From: Cyanophora paradoxa
Taxonomy: Eukaryota > Glaucocystophyceae > Cyanophorales > Cyanophoraceae
Assembly: GCA_004431415.1 (NCBI GenBank)
Contig: QPMI01000434.1
Location: forward strand, 124,001-188,000
DNA length: 64,000 nucleotides
Direction of reading: 5' to 3'
Shown: positions 50,960 to 62,494 of the stretch, piece by piece
How positions within the stretch are numbered: the first letter of the stretch is position 1
Layout of the letters: every line of letters begins with the position of its first letter
The notes under the pieces: model-generated
Seen by the model: the letters and a program-made list of their open reading frames with translations, nothing else
Database searches by the model: none
Told to the model about the DNA's origin: nothing
Position numbers and translations under genes: made by a program

Positions 50960-52448
50960 AACTTATTGCAATTCAAGTGATGATTGCCCTGGCTAATTTT
51001 TCTGGCTAAAGCTAAGAATTGCCCTTTAATCTCTTTGCCAGCCAAGAATCCAATTGCAATGCACTATGGTTCATGACAAAACACAAATGATGAAGCCTAG
51101 CTTTGCCAAAAGTTGGACTACGTATACATTGCATCTTGTGCATTGTTTCATGATTACATGATCAGTGTTTAATTTCTACATCTTTCATGCACTCAGATCT
51201 GTTCTGTTCTTTATGTCCAGTGCTTCAGCTTTTTCTGTTCTGTCTTCAAAATTTTAGTATTTTAGTATTTAGTTTTAATTAGTAAAAGAAGAAGAAGAAG
51301 AATAAACCACAAGAAATCTAAGATCCCTAAATAACACTGGGGGGGTGCGGGGGGGCGGAGCCCCCCTGCTTGTACATAAGCTTTTTGAAAGCACGAGCCT
51401 CGCTCTTTAATTTGGGCCATGGCCAGCCTGGCAGGTGAGCTGACTGCGCGGCCGGACGGCTCTCGCAACTATCTCTGAGATATCCGCCCGGGGCCCGCAG
51501 ATCATCGGATGCCCTCCGTGCGCGTGCCCGCGCACAGCCCGCAGCTGCAGGGCCCGGCCGGGCGCAGTCCGCTAGAGCTCGGGGCTTGTGCTCTCCGGAT
51601 CCTCCTCCAGGATCTGATCGATATCCGGTCCCATTCCCATCGACAGCGTGAATTCGAATTTGGGCTTCTAGATCTATTTGAACACGTGCACTAGTACTGT
51701 GACAGGATTTTGAATTCTCCCCCTTCGTAACTTAGTAATTTCTCGCTCATCGCGATCGATTCGAAATGATACTCATGTTTTTTTCATCATGATCAACTAG
51801 CTTGTTCCTGATGCAACATCCCCCCGCGGCCGGGTCCACAGTGACTCCACACCCACTGGGCCACCCCTCCCGAGCCCCATATCCCTACTCCTCGAGCAAA
51901 TCTGTGTTGAAGGCCCCACATGCTATGTCAGGGCGTAGGGACTTTAAGAACCTGGTTTTCTAGATATATATAGCTAGATATAGCTATATATCTAGATCTA
52001 GATCTAGCTATAGAGATCTGTATACGTACACGTGTATACGCAGCTATACTAACTGAATATAGCACACGTACACGCTGACTTGTTAACACACTACCACGCA
52101 GAAAGGCCTAGGAATAGCAACTAGGAATAGCTTTAGCAGCAGCTAGTGAAACCAAATACTCAAATTGCAAAGTTAACTCGGTAAGCGCTGATCATGAACT
52201 TTCCTTGCGTGCAATGAGGAGTACTAATGCGCGTGCACGTGGCTTTACAGATCGGTCTGGCGCAGTAGTTAATCGATAATGTTAGTCTAAGCTTAAATAG
52301 AAGCGTGAGGGAACGTGGTGCAAGCTGGGCGAACGACTAGAGAAAGGTGTGCAGTGGGCGCCGTCCCCCGGAGACCGTCGGCGTCGTCTAGACCTTGGGC
52401 GGGTAGTTCGAATCCTGGGTCGGGGGGTACCCTGTTCGAGGCGAACGG

Positions 52449-53950
52449 TCAGCGCTTTTGGTGGCCGACGTCGATGCAGGTAGTGGGTTCGCAATTGCAT
52501 GGACCTTGTTGTTGGGGGTACCCTTGCGGTTGCTGCTGGGGGTACCCGTATTGCTGCTGCTGAGGCGGGTACCCCTGCTGAGGGGGGTATCCCTGCTGCT
52601 GTGGCGGGTACCCTTGCTGGGGCGGGTAGCCCTGCTGGGGTGGGTAGCCCTGCTGGGGCGGGTACTGAGCGGGCTGCGCGTACGCCGGCTGCGCCTGGTA
52701 CACCGGAGGCGGCGGGGCTGCGAAACGGGAGGGCGGGGTCAGGAGCGCCTCATGAGCAGAACGAAGGGTGTTAGTGCGGGACGGACCCATCATGACGGGC
52801 TGCTGGATGATCGTCGTCTGCGGCATGATCTGGCCCGTCGCTATCCGGCCCCGCTTCCTGCCGCCGGCGTCAGAAGGGGGGAAGGTGGAGAAAGAGCATC
52901 GGGCCTCAGAACGCACTTCACTTCACGCGCGTCCTGGGCGATGGCGCAGCAGGGGCACCAGCAGTAGAGGCAGCAGTCCTCGCAGGTGGAGCCCTCGATG
53001 TTGTAGCCCGCCCGGATCTTCGTTCGCTTGCCGGCGCCGATGAGGCAGGTGCCTGGGAACGGGGATGTCGTCAGCGGAGCGCGCGAACTTCACAGGCGAG
53101 ACCCTCGGAGAGCTCAGGCCCAGTCACTGTGCGACTCGGAGCGGGGCGAAGTACGCGGCCGTGGGCGCACGCACCGAGGCCTGTAAAATAATCCATGCAG
53201 CAGATGACAGCGACAGAACCACAGCAAGAGCTGTGGGCGCCGGCCCGCGGTCAGACGCGAGGGACGGGGAGCCCTGCGCCGCGCGGGAGCCGCCGGCCTC
53301 GCACGCACCTCCCGTCGAATTCAGAGTCCGTGAGGCCGATTTGGATCTGGGGGCAGCAGAAGGACATGAAGCCTGCGGGCCGGGCAGGCTAGCTGTGAGC
53401 GAGGGCCGGAACGCCCAGAGCGCGGGTTAGGTCCACGCCGGCGCCCTCGCGCAAGCTGGCCCCCGGAAGCTCGATCCTTCTACCCCGAGATTCTATGCAG
53501 TCTAGGGGTCTTAGGGCAGGTTGGACGCGCGCGGACGCGTACGCGCGCGTGCATCTCGGGCCATAGTTGGAGGAGGCGGGACGCGCGCGGACGCGCGCGC
53601 GCGCCATCTCGGCGCGCTGATCGGGAGACCGGAAAGTCAAGGGACGCACAGCTCGCGGGGTCGTTGAAGCATTCGCAAAGGCTAGATGTGTATCTTCCTG
53701 GAGGCACTACGACATTCTGCGCCGAGGCGGGAAGCGCGTTAGCTTTGGCCAAGCTGGCAGCTACAGCTGGGACCCAGGAGGGAAGCTTGCAGCGAGGCGC
53801 TTTGCAAACCTGCTGTATTACGGTTGTCTGCATCACTGCCTGCGCGGGGATCGGTCAGGACCGAGCTGCGGGGATCCAGCTGCGCCAGCACGACACAGCA
53901 AGGTCGGCGACCTGTGGGGCCATCATCACTTGTTGCTGGACGTAAGCCAT
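52449..53950 (-). CDS. PLAC8-family protein with C-terminal QQGYPP repeats, duplicate copy
   Basis: Starts at the ATG at 53948-53950 (MAYVQQQVMMAPQ), then an exon MMQTTVIQQ near 53830, then NVVVPPGRYTSSLCECFNDP near 53720-53660. Next come a cysteine block near 53390-53330 and KIRAGYNIEGSTCEDCCLYC then WCPCCAIAQDAREVK near 53020-52930. The last exon GGRKRGRIATGQIMPQTTII leads to a tail with about six QQGYPP/QQQGYPP units and a unique end (GPCNCEPTTCIDVGHQKR), stopping at 52449. The stretch 52783-52867 is nearly identical at the DNA level to 12712-12801, so the two genes duplicated or converted recently. Introns are short and GT-AG. Confidence 0.75.
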
Positions 53951-54180
53951 CCGGGTCCGGGGTCCGGCAACTTGCGGCGGCAAGGCTTGCTGTTTCGGTT
54001 CAGAGTTTCAGGTGCGTACGATGTTGTACCCGTCTTCACGTCATCGTCGACTCTCGTCATCCGCGTTCACTGCAATGCGGGGCGCTACGAGCACTAATGC
54101 GGGTTAGCGAGATCTGCTGTGATGATCTTATCGCCCTCGAACCCGCATGCGCAGGTGTGCCGGTCGGCGATGTCTAGATC

Positions 54181-54580
54181 TCTCCGCTCCTGCAAAAGAA
54201 AGGCAGCGCGGCAGAGGACGAGGTCATTCGGAAGATCGCGTCGGCGTGCGAGAAGTGGGGCCCGCGTGCGCGCGTGCGCGTTCGCGCCAGCTGCGGGTCG
54301 AGGAGGTGTTCAAAGAGACGATGATGCTGTACCAAAACACCTGCGATCACATCATCTCCTTCCACAACTGCTTCTGCAAGGTCCGCCGCGCCCGGCCCTT
54401 GCAACGCGCCCTGCAGCGCTGGTGGAGGATCGCGTTTCGCGCGTGCTGAGCGGATGCCAAACTCCGCAGGACGCGTCCTTCTACTTGATCACCGAGTACA
54501 TGGACCAGGGCAGCCTATCGGACGTGATGAAGCGGAACGGGTTGTTCTCTGAGGATATCCTCGCGGACATCGCGCAGCAG
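54181..54580 (+). pseudogene. Protein kinase fragment (MAP2K-like N-lobe and hinge)
   Basis: Exon pieces EVIRKIASACEKWG near 54220, EVFKETMMLYQNTCDHIISF then HNCFCK (helix C to strand 4) near 54300-54380, and FYLITEYMDQGSLSDVMKRN then ILADIAQQ (strand 5, hinge, helix D-E) near 54480-54580. These follow MAP kinase kinase-type kinases. No glycine loop, no catalytic HRD and no DFG follow; the next exon-like DNA belongs to an oxygenase-like gene. It is either truncated by rearrangement or a misassembly. Confidence 0.6.
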
Positions 54581-54644
54581 GTGTGCCCAGCTGCACGCGC
54601 TCTAGACCTGCAGCTGGCGTCACACGCGCCCGTCTCAGCTGCAG

Positions 54645-55334
54645 GCGCCTTTCATGTGGTTTGCCGTGGCGTAGACACTGGCTTCGTCGAGAGTGAGATG
54701 CGCGCCTTCTTCGCGCTCCCAGCCGACGAGAAGCCGTGCGCCACGCCCGGCCCTCGACTGGTGTTTTGCGGCCTCTGCTGAGTGCACGGCGCGCGCAGGG
54801 GTCGAGTCGGGACGCAGAGAGCGCCCGCGGATGGTTTGAGGACGAGCAGGTGAGCCCTTTGAGCTTCTGGGCGGCTGTGGGCGATGCGCGGGCGCGCGCG
54901 TGGGCGGGCTGATCGTGAGTTCGGGCAGGGCGAGGGCTTCGACTACCGCCACGGGTGGCAGTCGCCTCGCCCCGGAGCGCGTGTACCCCCACGCCTTCAA
55001 GGATCACGCCTCGGGGGAGGTGACCCCGGCCCCCGCAGGCCACTCGGGGCTCGAGCTCGCCGGTCGCCGGGGCGGCGCGGCGGGGAGAGCCCGTCGCGCT
55101 GACGCTCAGCGGCTGCTTAGACTGGGAAGATGTCGACGCGGGTAGCCCCTCCCTCCAGGTCTGAATCTTTGAATTCGAAGGGCCCTCTAGAGGCACGAGG
55201 CTTCCCCCGCCGCTGAGGCTCCGGAGCAGGTTCGGTTCCGGGGTACGGGGCGCTGGCTCCCCGTGGCCCCCGTCATGGGCGCCCTCTTCGTCGTCCTCGG
55301 CGAGATGGCGCGCCGTACCCACCTCCCTTTCCGC

Positions 55335-55365
<31 letters not shown>

Positions 55366-55749
55366 TCTGACCCGCCGCCGCGCGAGCAGGTGCAGGTCCT
55401 GAGCAACGACCGCTTCTGTGCGGCGAAACTCGTCTCCTCGGCGGCGGCCCCGCAGGCGAGCGCCGTGCCCCCTCGCCTAGCTCGCTGGATCGCTGACTCG
55501 CCGACTCGCTGCCCCCTTAGTCACGACACTGCGCATCCTTCCTCTACGTCCGGGACCCCTCGGCCGTCGTCGCCCCCGCCCCGGGCTCCGGGCCGCCCCT
55601 GTGCGCCCGGGGACCTGCGCGCGCCGTGCCTGACCGCCTGCAGAGTCTGACCGCGCCGAGGCGCCAGGTACGAGCCCATCGTCTGGGGCGAGCTTCTGCT
55701 AAAGCGGTGCGGGCGGCCCGCCCGCGCGCGCGTCGTCCGATCTCACTGA
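54645..55749 (+). CDS. 2-oxoglutarate/Fe(II) oxygenase-like gene (isopenicillin N synthase family), possibly degenerate
   Basis: The first piece, GAFHVVCRGVDTGFVESEMR then AFFALPADEK (54645-54740), is the DIOX_N pattern of this family. Later pieces are ALTLSGCLDWEDVDAG near 55100, PVMGALFVVLGEM near 55270, VQVLSNDRFCA near 55391, SFLYVRDPSAVVAPAPG near 55540 and YEPIVWGELLLKRCGR near 55670, ending at the TGA 55747-55749. The order matches plant and fungal members. I could not find the iron-binding H-x-D, so it may be inactive or on an exon I misread. The GEM-VQVLSNDRF junction would need a GC donor (ATG-gcgcgc) and an acceptor at about 55389. The start is unresolved. Confidence 0.55.
55336..55364. 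repeat. Poly-C run (29 C)
   Basis: Homopolymer inside a probable intron of the oxygenase-like gene. A second C-rich tract, interrupted by A and T, spans 55817-55880. Confidence 0.9.
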
Positions 55750-57185
55750 TCCAGTGAGTCGCGGCCGCCGGCGGCTCGCAGGACTGCTCCGGAGGCCGGA
55801 GACGACGCTGAGGTGCTCCCCCCCCCCCCCCCCCCAAACCCCCCCCCCCCCCTCCCCCTCCCCCCCCCCCCCCCCCCCCTCCCCCGATGATCTGCCGGCC
55901 TGGTGCCGATCCCGACGCCGCCGGGGCACGCAGATCAGCTGGTACCGCACGGACAGGACAGGAGAGGGCGAGCAGCGGAGGCCAAGTCGGGCGGGTGTCC
56001 CCTCCACAGGCTCTGGCCCTTCTCAGGCTTCTCCTGCTCGTAGCCTAGGCTCCTGAGGCCTGAGGACTATAGCTAGTTAGTCTAGATATAGTAGTACTAG
56101 ATCACCGAGGCACTGGCATCAGATTGATTGATTGAACAACACATTTTAAAATATTGTGACAGGCCTGAAGACTTCCTGATGAACTTAGTAAAGCTGTTCG
56201 ACGCGTACGGAGTTCCAATGAGCGCGTGCGGGCCGGCCGCGGGTCGGCCGCAGTGGAGGGACGCTCACCCAGAATAAGAACTGGACCAGGGCGGGCGCGG
56301 CCGTGGGCCGCCTGCAGCTGCGCCAATCACCGGGCACAGCGGCGGCCGGGCCTAGCCTCAGACGAGGTCGAGGGCGCAGCTGCAGCCAGGAGGGCGGAGG
56401 AAGCCGGCATAGAGGCAGCGGCAGCGCTAGCAGCAGCCGGCGTGGAGGAGGCGCGTGATTCTTGAGCGCTCACTGGGCCGGCCGGCCCGGGCGTAGGCCG
56501 TGGCCATGCTGACCAGCCTGGCAGGTCCCCGAACACCACTTCCGAGGCCGCGCGCGTCGGTCGGCGAGGAGAGGTACCTGCCGGGCGTTCAGAAGCTGCA
56601 TGGGCATGGGCGACTCAGTACTCCCTCCCTCAAGGGGGCCTTTCCGTGCTCGGCCGACCGAAGCCGCTCCGGCGGTGGATGGCGGGCTGGGCGCTCCTCG
56701 TGGTCCAATCCCACGAACTGGAACGCTCCCAAATTGGGATCCGTCTAGCTTGTAGACGTTCTGTCTGCAGCCTGCATGTTTCCCGAAGTACAGATGCGGG
56801 ACGACTCTTAGCTGGCATGCCGGCGCCGGCGCCGCGGCGCTCGTGCACACAGACGCTCTTCGATACTGTCCCCGTCGCCGAGTCGGTGCCACGTACGCCG
56901 CGGTCATGATCACGTACGCCGAGCTCTGGCCGACAAACATGCATTCTTCAGTCGACAAGCGCGATATCCCGCGCAGCGAAGAGCGACGCGAGCCCTCAGA
57001 GGACGCGCGGCGCGCGCACGAAGGGGGGTATCACGATGTGGCGAGCGGCGCCGCTCCAAGGCTCACGGGCCGCGCGGCGGCCACCAGCGCTCATCCTCGC
57101 GCACTGGAAACGCCGCGGTAACATTGTTGCTAGTGTTCGTTATCGGGTTATTCACACTGTAACTATTCCATCTTTATCTGTGCAG
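55750..57185. other. Intergenic, no gene recognised
   Basis: Contains interrupted poly-C to about 55880. The N-terminal exons of the potassium channel could lie in the last few hundred bases, but I could not identify them. Confidence 0.45.
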
Positions 57186-60100
57186 TCCGCTTTTTCCTTG
57201 AAGGCCCGGTCCACGAGTCTCTGCTTGCGCTCATCGCAGTCCTTGCAGTCAGTGCGTAGCCCGCGCGTGCTGCCCGCGAAGCAAACTCAGCTCTTGGCAG
57301 CTGTGTACATCGCACAAACTTATCACAACACCCGCACGCTCGAGTGCGCTGCGCTTTCTGCGGCGCGAGCTCCGATCCAGTCCCCCGCGCGTCCGCACTG
57401 CATAGGCCCCACCGTTCCTTGCTTACGTGCACATCGACGTCGCCAGAGCTCGCCGCTGCGCATGCCGTACGTCTCTGCTCTGAATTTTCGAGCTGCGCGC
57501 CGCAGAATTCTGTACACTGTGACGAGCGTATTCTTCGTTGTGGAGTACCTGCTGCAACTCATGGCTGCGGCCGACACGTGAGCATGCCTACGCGCATACG
57601 CTATGCCTATGCGCATAAGCTTTCGCGAGGCGCGGCCCTAGGTCCTCGGTCTGAGTGTTCTCGGCCCCGCAGATTCTCGTATGTATTCTCGTGGATCGGG
57701 GTCGCCGACCTGCTCTCGGCCCTCCCGATTCTCGGTGCCCCGATGCACGCGATCGCGCGGCCGCAGCGAGCGCTGAACGCCCGCCCGCGAGCAGACGTCT
57801 TCGTCTACGAGACGGGCGTCCTCGGCATCTTCCGGCTCCTCTCGCTCTTCCGCATCTCCCGCCTTGCCCTCGTCTTCGAGCGCTGGTGCGTACGTTTCGC
57901 AGCTTGTCAGCTCAGCGCGCAGCTAGCTTTTGCGCCTGCTCATGTTGCCGTTGATGGGGGTGCCCAGGTACGAGCGGAACAGCGCGGTTCATCGGGAGCT
58001 GGTCTTTCTGGGCGCCTCCTTCCTCACATACATGTAAAGCTTACAAAACGATCCACAGCAGTACCCGCAGCAGCTAATAAAAACCGCAGACTACTCACCG
58101 CGGCTTTCATTGAGTGGATGTGCGCGCGGGCCCCCGGCGGCCCGGCTTCTTGCGCTTCCTTCCCTTCGAATTCGGGCTCCCTGGGTTGATTAAAGCCGTC
58201 CTCGCCCGGCGCAGGGACGGCCACGGCCCGTACTTCCTCGTCGACCAGCAGCTGTCCTTCCACGAGAGCCTCTACTTCATCATCGTCACCGTGCGCGCGT
58301 ACCCCGCGCCCCGCGGTTCAGCCCGTACCCCTCCACCCCACCGACCAGCACCCCAGATGGCGACGGTGGGATACGGTGAGCGTGAGGGGCGGGGCGGGGC
58401 GGGGCAAAGCGAATCAAACAAAGCAAACGCGGCGTCGTCGCAGGTGACATCGCGCCGAAGAAGTGGGAGTCTCAGGTCGCCGTTCCCCCTCCCCTGCCCC
58501 TGCCCGGGTGGGTGCTCGCCTAATCACGTCGCAGGTCGTCGTCATGGCGATCATCATCTTCGCCGGTGCCCCTCCCGTGCCCCGGCCCGGCCCCGGCGAA
58601 CGCTCGCCTCGCGCCGAACGCGCCGGCGCGCGCACGCACGCACAGCGATCTTCTTCCCGATGCGGATCGGGAGCCTCATCACGGCGATGCAGTCGTCGAG
58701 CCGCTACGCGGGGCCCTTCGTGCGGCCGCTGCGGGCGCGCCACGTGCTCCTCGCCGGCCGCTTCTCCGCCCAGGAGGCCGCCGCCCTCGCCGCAGAGCTC
58801 CTCGCCCCCGTGCGCCCCCCACGCTGCGCCCCGCCTTGGAGCGGCCCTCGGCTCTTACAGCGGCGCCGTAGGGTGCCCAGCGCAGCCGGGAGACACGGAG
58901 CGAAGAGGCGCACTGGCATGGCGCGCCCGCCCCGCCCCGCCCCGCCCCGCCCCTCTCCACGGCCGCGCAGCTCTCGTGGGCCTTGAGCCGGCGAGAGATC
59001 CTCGGCGATCCTAGGCCCGAGGGCTAGGCCTTCGCCCCGACCGTGGCCGGACCGTGGCCGCACCCCCTCTCCGCCCACCTCTCCTCCAGCCACCGAGCAG
59101 TCCTAGGCCTCGGCAATCATATCCCTTGGCCTCGGCCGCACCGCGCGGCTCCCCTCGAGCTCGAGACACTGACTTCTGTGTGCAGAGAAGGCGCACCTGG
59201 TGATCCTGAGGGACGAGGAGCCAGATGCATCCTTCAAGTCGCTCCTCGGCCCGCCCGGCCTCGCCTTCGTGCCTCGCTCCCGCGCCGCCAGCTCACGTGC
59301 GCGCTGCTGCTGCGGCAGGGGACCGCCGCTTCCACTACCGCGTGCACTACCTCCGGGGCAGCGCGCTGAGGGTGGGGGACCTGGCGCGGGCCGCCCTCCC
59401 GCAGGCAGTCGCCGCCTTCCTCCTGACCCACCGCTCCCCCTGCCCCGCCACCGACGCCGGTCCGCGTCCCCCGCAGGGGCGCGCGCGCTCGCTCGCGCCG
59501 CTCACGACCGATCGCGCGCCGCAGAGGCGGAGCTGGCGTGCGCGGCGGTGCGGCGGGCGGCGCCCCACGTGCCCCTCTACGCCGTTCTTCCCTCCCACGA
59601 CGCCGCCGTGCGTTGCGCGCCGGCGCTGGAGAGCCCGTCCCCCGCGCCGCGCTCACAGGAGGGCAGGAGGGGGTTCGGGGCATGGGCGCCGCCGTAGCCC
59701 TATCCCTCGACGAGCTCGCTGCCGTGTGCACCCCGGCCTCCGACCGCAACCCTCCTCTCACGCCTTCGCAGGCGATGCTGGCGCGCGGGGCGGTCTGCCC
59801 CGGGGCCCCCGCGCTGCTGGCGAACGTGCTGGCGACGCACGCGCAGCGGGGCGCGCGGCGGCGCCCCGCGGAGCGGCTGCGGGAGGTGCACCGCGCCTTC
59901 TTCAGCAAGGAGGAGCGCGAGGACATCGACATTCTTCCAGAGGAGGAGGAGCAGGGGGTCGGGGAGGGAGAGATTGCCCCCGGCCGGCCGGCCCCGCCCC
60001 CGGCCGCCGCGGCCGGGCTCGACGATGGCACCGCGCCGCCTGGCGCCCCGCCGCCGGTGCAGGCCTCCCCTGCGGGAAGCCGCCACGGTCTTCTCAAGAG

Positions 60101-62133
60101 GGCCCTGCACTCCAAGAGGGCCGCCGGTGACGAGGGGGCGGGGGCCCCATGGGAGGCGCAGTACGACTACGGGCGGGCCCACAACCTCTACGCGCTCCCC
60201 GTACCCCCCGCCTTCTCGGGCGTACCCTTCCGCGACTCCGCGGCGGCCGCCTTCGAGCAGTGCCAGGCGCGCCTCGAGCCCCGCCCGCCTCCCCGCCGCC
60301 CTCACAATCCGAACGGATGGGCCCCGCAGGTCCTGCTTCTGGGCGTCGAGGAGGCAGGGGCCCCGACTGCCGACCCCGCAATCGAGGAGGCGCGGCGGCC
60401 GCTGCCGGGGAGCCGCGTGCGGGCGCGGCTGCGGCCGTCGGCGGCGGCGCGCGGCTCGTCGCTCTCCATCGACGTGGAGGCGCTGGCTGCGGGGGCGGGG
60501 GCGGGCCCCGCGTTCCTGCCCTACCCCGCGGGGCGCTTCTGCCGCGCCGGAGACGTCCTCGTCGTCCTCGCCTTCTCCAAGCTCGCCGCCGCCCGCGTCC
60601 GCCCCGTGCGGCCCTCCCTTCCTGCCGTCCTCTCTTAGCCTCGCCCCGCAGGTCGCCGCGCTCTCCTTCACGCCGCCGGGGCCCGGGGCCGAAGCCGAGC
60701 TCGCCGCAGCCGCCGCCCTCCTCGGGGAAAGGGAGCAGGGCCGGGCGCGCGCCCCGCCGCTGGCCCTCGCGACGGCGCTGCACCCCGACACGGTGCGCGG
60801 CGAACGCGACAAGCCGCCGGGGGCCGAGGAGGCGTGGGCGGAGGCGGCCGAGGAGTGCCTGCCGCGCCCGCCGCGGCGGCTGCTCGACGCGGGCGGGCAC
60901 ATCTGCGTGGCGGGCGGGGCGGGGCCCGAGCAGCTGGCGCGGCTAGTGCGGCGGCTGCGGGAGGCGCGCCCCGGGCGCCCGATCGTGCTCGCCGGCGAGG
61001 AGGCCCCGCACGCCCTCGCCGCCTGGGGTCTCCTCCCGCCCGCCCTCCTGCGCGCCCTCTACGCCCTCCCCGGCCCGCCCTACGCGCAGCACACCCTCGA
61101 GCGCGCCGGCGGGGGCCCCGGGGCGAGCCCCGAGGCCGTCCTCCTCCTCGCCGACCGCAGCGCCGACTGCGCCGCCGCCTTCGAGGGCGCCGCCGACGCC
61201 CCCGCCGCCCTCGCCGCCCAGCGCGCCCTCGCCGCCTACCCCTCCGCCCGCGTCCTCGTCGAGCTCGGTGCGTGCCCCCGCCCCCGCCGGCCCCGCACCG
61301 CCCGCTCACTCCCGCGCAGAGACCGAGTCGAGCGCCCAGTTCCTGGACGCCCCCCGCCGGGAGGCCCGGGCCCCGGAGGCCAAGGCCTCGAAACCCCCGA
61401 GCGCGAGCGCGGGCCGGCATCCCCAGAAGGAGGACCCGCGGCGGCACCCGCGCTTCGCGGAGGGCGTGGTGCGGCCGCCTGCTCTCGTGCGCTCACCGGA
61501 GGCGCCGAGCCGAGCGGCCGCGCAGGTCTACACCCGCTCGGTGGCCCACTCCCTCCTCTGCCAGGCCTACCACCAGGCACGCCCCCGCCCGCCCGCCCTC
61601 GCGCCCTCGCGCCCGCCCCGCCCTCCCCTGACCTCGCGCTCTGTCTTCCTTCGGCCTTTCAGGGCCCGGCCTGCGTCGGCCTGGTCCTCCACGCCCTCTC
61701 CGAGCACCCCGCCGGGCCCGGCCTCCGGCTCCTCCCCGTACCCCCTCCCCTCGCCGTCCGCACCGTACCCCCCGCCCGCCTGTCTTGGCCCACTTGGCTC
61801 GCCTCCCGCCGCAGAACCGGCCCTACCGCGACCTCTTCAGGGCTTACCTCGGTACGCCCCCGCCCTTCGCTTGCAAGCCTTGCCCCCTCGCTCCAGCCGA
61901 CGCTACCGGCAGGGGGGAGCGACCTGCTGCCCCTGGGCCTCTACCGCGCCGCCGGCACCGCCGGAGCGCCCCGCCCCTTCGTCTGTGCGCCCCGGCCGCG
62001 GCCTTCTTCGTCTGCGCATGCACAGCTATAGCTAGCGCTGACGGGGGCGCGGGCCGGGGCAGACACGAACCCGCACCCCGAGACGGTCGTGCTCCCCTCC
62101 GACGCCGTCTACCTCTTCTCCAGCGGCGCCTAG
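57186..62133 (+). CDS. Large-conductance calcium-activated potassium channel (slo/BK type), many exons
   Basis: Plasma-membrane K+ channel with cytosolic gating ring. In order: S1-like SVRFFLEGPVHESLLALIAV near 57186, TVTSVFFVVEYLLQLMAA (S2 region) near 57520, FSYVFSWIGVADLLSALPIL (S3) near 57675, LGIFRLLSLFRISRLALVFE (arginine-bearing S4) near 57820, the pore helix ESLYFIIVTV near 58265 and selectivity filter MATVGYG near 58356. RCK1 shows RARHVLLAG near 58733, HLVILRDEEPDASFKSLL near 59194 and GSALRVGDLARAALPQAVAA near 59359. A linker is followed by YDYGRAHNLYALPVPPAFSG near 60165 and LLLGVEEAG near 60335. RCK2 has GGHICVAGG near 60895 and VLLLADRSADCAAAFEG near 61140. The last exon ends PETVVLPSDAVYLFSSGA at 62133. 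The calcium-bowl acidic run was not identified. N-terminal exons may be missing. Confidence 0.85.
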
Positions 62134-62494
62134 CCATAGCTCTAGCTATGGATCTCCCCTCCGCCGCGCGCGACGCTAACGCTAGCCTCCCGGCCCTCGC
62201 ATGCTCGGATTCAGATTCCAAATTTCTGTACATATTTCGAATTCCACCGCGACGTGGCGCTCGTTGGCGAATCCAAGTCGTGGAGGGGGGGTATAGGCCA
62301 GAGGGTCAACGTGCCGCTAGAGTTTGAGTGAGGTCGCGCAGCGCTTGAAGGCCCCAGGTTCGCGAGCTCGTGAGCTCTAGGCTGGGGCTCTGTATCGACG
62401 CACAGCTGCAGGGTGCGGGACGCTGGCAGGTCGGCTGGCAGAGATTTCCGTCCGCTGCACCAGTGCGCGCCAGCGCGGGCGGTGATTCGCCACG
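62134..62494. other. Intergenic, presumed myosin promoter
   Basis: 360 bp between the channel stop and the myosin start; no coding signal seen. Confidence 0.5.

Larger units (their letters stand above)
47966..52448. other. Long gene-poor stretch with scattered repeats
   Basis: No recognisable gene. Notable parts: a LINE 3' end with CTT tail at 50214-50326; a repeat shared with 46.1 kb at 50343-50445; a third CTCT-tailed repeat at 50858-50959; an AGAAGAAGAAG tract near 51285-51302; and an AT-rich palindromic patch of TAGATATATAGCTA-like words at 51955-52030. Confidence 0.6.

Noticed and set aside
52405-52440. tRNA gene suggested by GGTAGTTCGAATCCTGG
   Set aside because: The flanking bases do not form a T-stem, and no D or anticodon arm or acceptor stem can be drawn.
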